Shown one piece after another: positions 62,011-64,000 of a DNA stretch of 64,000 bases. Source of the DNA: Aurantimonas sp036549475 (GTDB lineage: Bacteria; Pseudomonadota; Alphaproteobacteria; Rhizobiales; Rhizobiaceae); assembly GCF_036549475.1 (NCBI RefSeq), contig NZ_JAZHLI010000019.1, positions 1 to 64,000 of the forward strand. The letters are read 5' to 3'. The position numbers and the translations under genes are program-made. Every line of letters begins with the position of its first letter. Within the stretch, counting starts at the first letter, position 1. The notes below the pieces were generated by a model, which was not told where the DNA came from, searched no databases, and worked only from the letters and a program-made list of their open reading frames with translations.

Positions 62011-63517
62011 GCCGAACGCACAAGGCCGGCTGCAGGATCGCCAGCCGGTCGCAGTCGTCGACATCGGGTCGAACTCGGTTCGTCTGGTCATCTACGAAGG
62101 CAACCGGCGCTCGCTGACGGTGCTGTTCAACGAGAAGGTGCTGAGCGGTCTCGGCAAGGGGCTGGCGCGCACCAACCGGCTCGATCAGCAGGCAATCGAC
62201 AGCGCGCTCGCCGCACTGACGCGGTTCCGCCGGCTGGCCCAGCAGGCCAATGTTCGCGAAATCCATCCCATCGCGACCGCGGCGGCTCGCGAGGCCCAGA
62301 ACGGGCCCGAGTTCATCGCCGCGGCGGAGGCCGCGATCGGCTGCCCGATCGCGATCCTGTCGGGCGAGGACGAAGCCCGGTATGCGGCCGAAGGCGTCCT
62401 GGCGGGTTTCCACAATCCCAGCGGGATCGGCGGCGATCTCGGCGGCGGCAGCCTGGAACTGGTCGACATCCATGCCGGTGGTTTCGAGGGCGGCCTGACC
62501 CTGCCGCTGGGCGGCCTGCGCCTGCGCGACCTGTCGGAGGGCGACCTGACGCGCGCCCAGGCCATTGCCGAGAGCCACCTGTCCGCCTGCAGCCTGGCCG
62601 GCAAGGGCGAGGGACGCCCGTTCTTCGCCGTCGGCGGGACCTGGCGTAACCTCGCCAAGCTGCACATGGAACAGGAAAAATATCCGCTTCACGTGATGCA
62701 TGGCTACGAGATCGACAGCGCCGGGATCGACGGCTTTCTCGACCTCGTCGTGCGCACCGATCCCGAGAAGCTTCCGGGGATCGGCGCGGTCTCCAAGTCG
62801 CGGCGCCCGCTGCTTGCCTATGGCGCCGTGACGCTGAGGAGCATTGTGCGGCACCTGAAGCCGTCCAAGATCGTGCTGTCGGCGCTGGGTGTGCGCGAAG
62901 GCTACCTGCATTCGCTGCTGACGGAGGACGAACGAGAGAAGGATCCGCTGCTGGAATCGGCGCGGGAACTGTCGATCCTGCGATCGCGCTCCCCGGCCCA
63001 CGCACGCGAACTCGTCGACTGGAGCCGACGGACCTTCGAGGTCTTCGGGATCGAGGAAACGCAGGAAGAGGAGCGGCTGCGCCAGGCGGCCTGCCTTCTC
63101 GCCGATATCGGCTGGCGTGCACATCCGGACTATCGCGGCAAGCAGTCGCTCTCGATCATCGCCCATGCCGCGTTCCCGGCGATCGATCACCGCGGGCGGG
63201 TGTATCTGGGCCTGACCAATTATTATCGCCACGAGGGCAGCTTCCAGCAGGTGCACCTGCCGGAGATCGAGCGTCTCGTCGACGACCGGCTGATGCAGCG
63301 GGCCCGGATCCTCGGCTCGCTGTTCCGTGTCGCCTATCTCCTGACGGCGTCGATGCCCGGCGTGCTGAACCAGATGAAGTGGGTGCAGGACCCGCGCGGC
63401 GGCTTCACGCTGGTTATCCCGGCGGAGCTGGCGGACCTCGTCGGCGAGCGCCCCGAAGGCCGCCTGCAGCAGTTTGCCAAGGTCGTCGAGAAGACGCTGC
63501 GGATGGAAGTCCGCTGA
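61958..63517 (+). CDS. ppx: Exopolyphosphatase / guanosine pentaphosphatase family
   Basis: Degrades polyphosphate or hydrolyses pppGpp. The 519-residue protein has the actin-like fold: VVDIGSNSVRLVIYEG, IATAAAREA, SGEDEARYAAEGV and GGDLGGGSLEL with the nucleotide-binding Gly residues, then a C-terminal helical HD-like domain. The ATG at 61958 lies inside ppk, a 53-base overlap that couples synthesis and breakdown of the polymer. Confidence 0.94.
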   Translation: MLQNSSQDSGQNIPGSTEPNAQGRLQDRQPVAVVDIGSNSVRLVIYEGNRRSLTVLFNEKVLSGLGKGLARTNRLDQQAIDSALAALTRFRRLAQQANVREIHPIATAAAREAQNGPEFIAAAEAAIGCPIAILSGEDEARYAAEGVLAGFHNPSGIGGDLGGGSLELVDIHAGGFEGGLTLPLGGLRLRDLSEGDLTRAQAIAESHLSACSLAGKGEGRPFFAVGGTWRNLAKLHMEQEKYPLHVMHGYEIDSAGIDGFLDLVVRTDPEKLPGIGAVSKSRRPLLAYGAVTLRSIVRHLKPSKIVLSALGVREGYLHSLLTEDEREKDPLLESARELSILRSRSPAHARELVDWSRRTFEVFGIEETQEEERLRQAACLLADIGWRAHPDYRGKQSLSIIAHAAFPAIDHRGRVYLGLTNYYRHEGSFQQVHLPEIERLVDDRLMQRARILGSLFRVAYLLTASMPGVLNQMKWVQDPRGGFTLVIPAELADLVGERPEGRLQQFAKVVEKTLRMEVR

Positions 63518-63533
63518 GCGAACGATCGCCGCG

Positions 63534-64000
63534 TCAGAGCGCGACGATCTCCACCTTGCGGTTTCGATAGACGAGGGCTGTCTCGCCCTTCAAAAGGTCC
63601 AGCGCCCGGTCGCCGAAGATCTCCCGGCGCCAGCCGTCCATCGCCGCGATCCTGGCATCCTCGCCCTTCCAGGCGAGTTGTTCCAGATCGTCGCCCGAGG
63701 CGATCATCTTCGCGGCAACGCCATTTTCCTCGACGACGATCTTCAGGAGCACCTTGAGGAATTCGACGGCGGCAGCCGTGCCCTCGGGAAGCTGGGGTGG
63801 CCGCGGGATTGCCGGCAGGTCGGCCCGCGGCATCTCCAGCGCCCGCTGCACGGCGGCGACGATCTCGCGGCCGGCATTGCTGCGCTCGAAGCCGCGCGGG
63901 ATCGTGCGCAGCCGCGACAGGCCCTGTTCGTCGGTCGGCGCCTGCTGGGCGATCTCGTAGATCGCATCGTCCTTGAGGATGCGGCCGCGCGGCTTGTCGG
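63534..64000 (-). CDS. rnd: Ribonuclease D, C-terminal part (5' end cut by the window)
   Basis: A 3'-5' exoribonuclease for tRNA and stable RNA. Only the last 155 residues are inside the window: DKPRGRILKDDAIYEIAQ at the right edge begins the first HRDC domain, and PAIPRPPQLP the next part, ending in RKVEIVAL. The DEDD nuclease domain lies outside. It converges with ppx, 16 bases apart; ppk-ppx-rnd is a known order in alphaproteobacteria. Confidence 0.88.
   Translation of the reverse strand, partial: DKPRGRILKDDAIYEIAQQAPTDEQGLSRLRTIPRGFERSNAGREIVAAVQRALEMPRADLPAIPRPPQLPEGTAAAVEFLKVLLKIVVEENGVAAKMIASGDDLEQLAWKGEDARIAAMDGWRREIFGDRALDLLKGETALVYRNRKVEIVAL

Overview
The window is high-GC DNA (roughly two-thirds G+C by eye) from an alphaproteobacterium, most probably of the order Hyphomicrobiales (Rhizobiales). 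The gene content and order point there: rpsF-rpsR-DUF2232-rplI, fabD-fabG-acpP-fabF-mltG-yicC-gmk, lptF-lptG-lptD-surA-pdxA-rsmA, uvrC-pgsA-moaD-moaE, purM-purN opposite a CDP-alcohol transferase/AI-2E/hdaA/ppk/ppx run, and an Omp25/31-type beta-barrel. I cannot fix the family or genus from sequence alone. Almost all of the window is core chromosome. I see no CRISPR array, no complete insertion sequence, no prophage and no secondary-metabolite cluster.

Layout. Positions 1-3345 are the only accessory-looking part: a left-truncated SRAP gene, a second acyl carrier protein coupled to an unknown 95-residue protein, decayed nuclease and zinc-ribbon remnants, two secreted or membrane proteins of unknown function, a small hypothetical gene, and a 5' half of a tRNA-Ser(GCU) gene. 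From 3.6 to 10.6 kb lie a large LysM envelope protein, an Atm1-type ABC exporter and psd-pssA (phosphatidylethanolamine synthesis). From 10.6 to 22.5 kb, mostly on the minus strand, come an SDR enzyme, purF, cvpA, radA, alr, dnaB, cfa and the rplI/DUF2232/rpsR/rpsF ribosomal operon. The plus-strand run at 22.9-29.1 kb makes fatty acids (fabD, fabG, acpP, fabF) and continues into mltG, yicC and gmk. The minus-strand run at 29.2-37.0 kb is the LPS export and outer-membrane assembly cluster (lptF, lptG, lptD, a SurA-like chaperone) followed by pdxA and rsmA.

From 37 to 50.8 kb: pepA-holC, a membrane protein, an ABC-F ATPase, a DinB protein, ndk, a CBS protein, moaE/moaD, pgsA, uvrC, an outer-membrane protein, a GST, a secreted unknown and rlmJ. 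From 50.9 to 64 kb: an old-yellow-enzyme reductase, a single-subunit molybdopterin oxidoreductase, a PACE-type efflux protein, purN/purM, a CDP-alcohol phosphatidyltransferase, an AI-2E permease, hdaA, ppk, ppx and the 3' part of rnd.

Common themes are envelope building (fatty acids, three CDP-alcohol transferases, psd, cfa, LPS transport, alr and mltG for peptidoglycan), purine synthesis (purF, purM, purN, gmk, ndk), replication and repair (dnaB, holC, hdaA, radA, uvrC, SRAP) and the molybdenum cofactor (moaD, moaE, the oxidoreductase).

The most important technical point is at 22052-22226: an 87-bp perfect direct repeat on either side of a single N breaks the rpsF frame and looks like a failed contig join rather than biology. 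I did not find a convincing new biological system. The best leads are the tRNA-Ser half-gene as a possible scar of a lost island, the second ACP with its coupled partner, and a membrane-segment reading frame directly after the stop codon of the CBS-domain gene.
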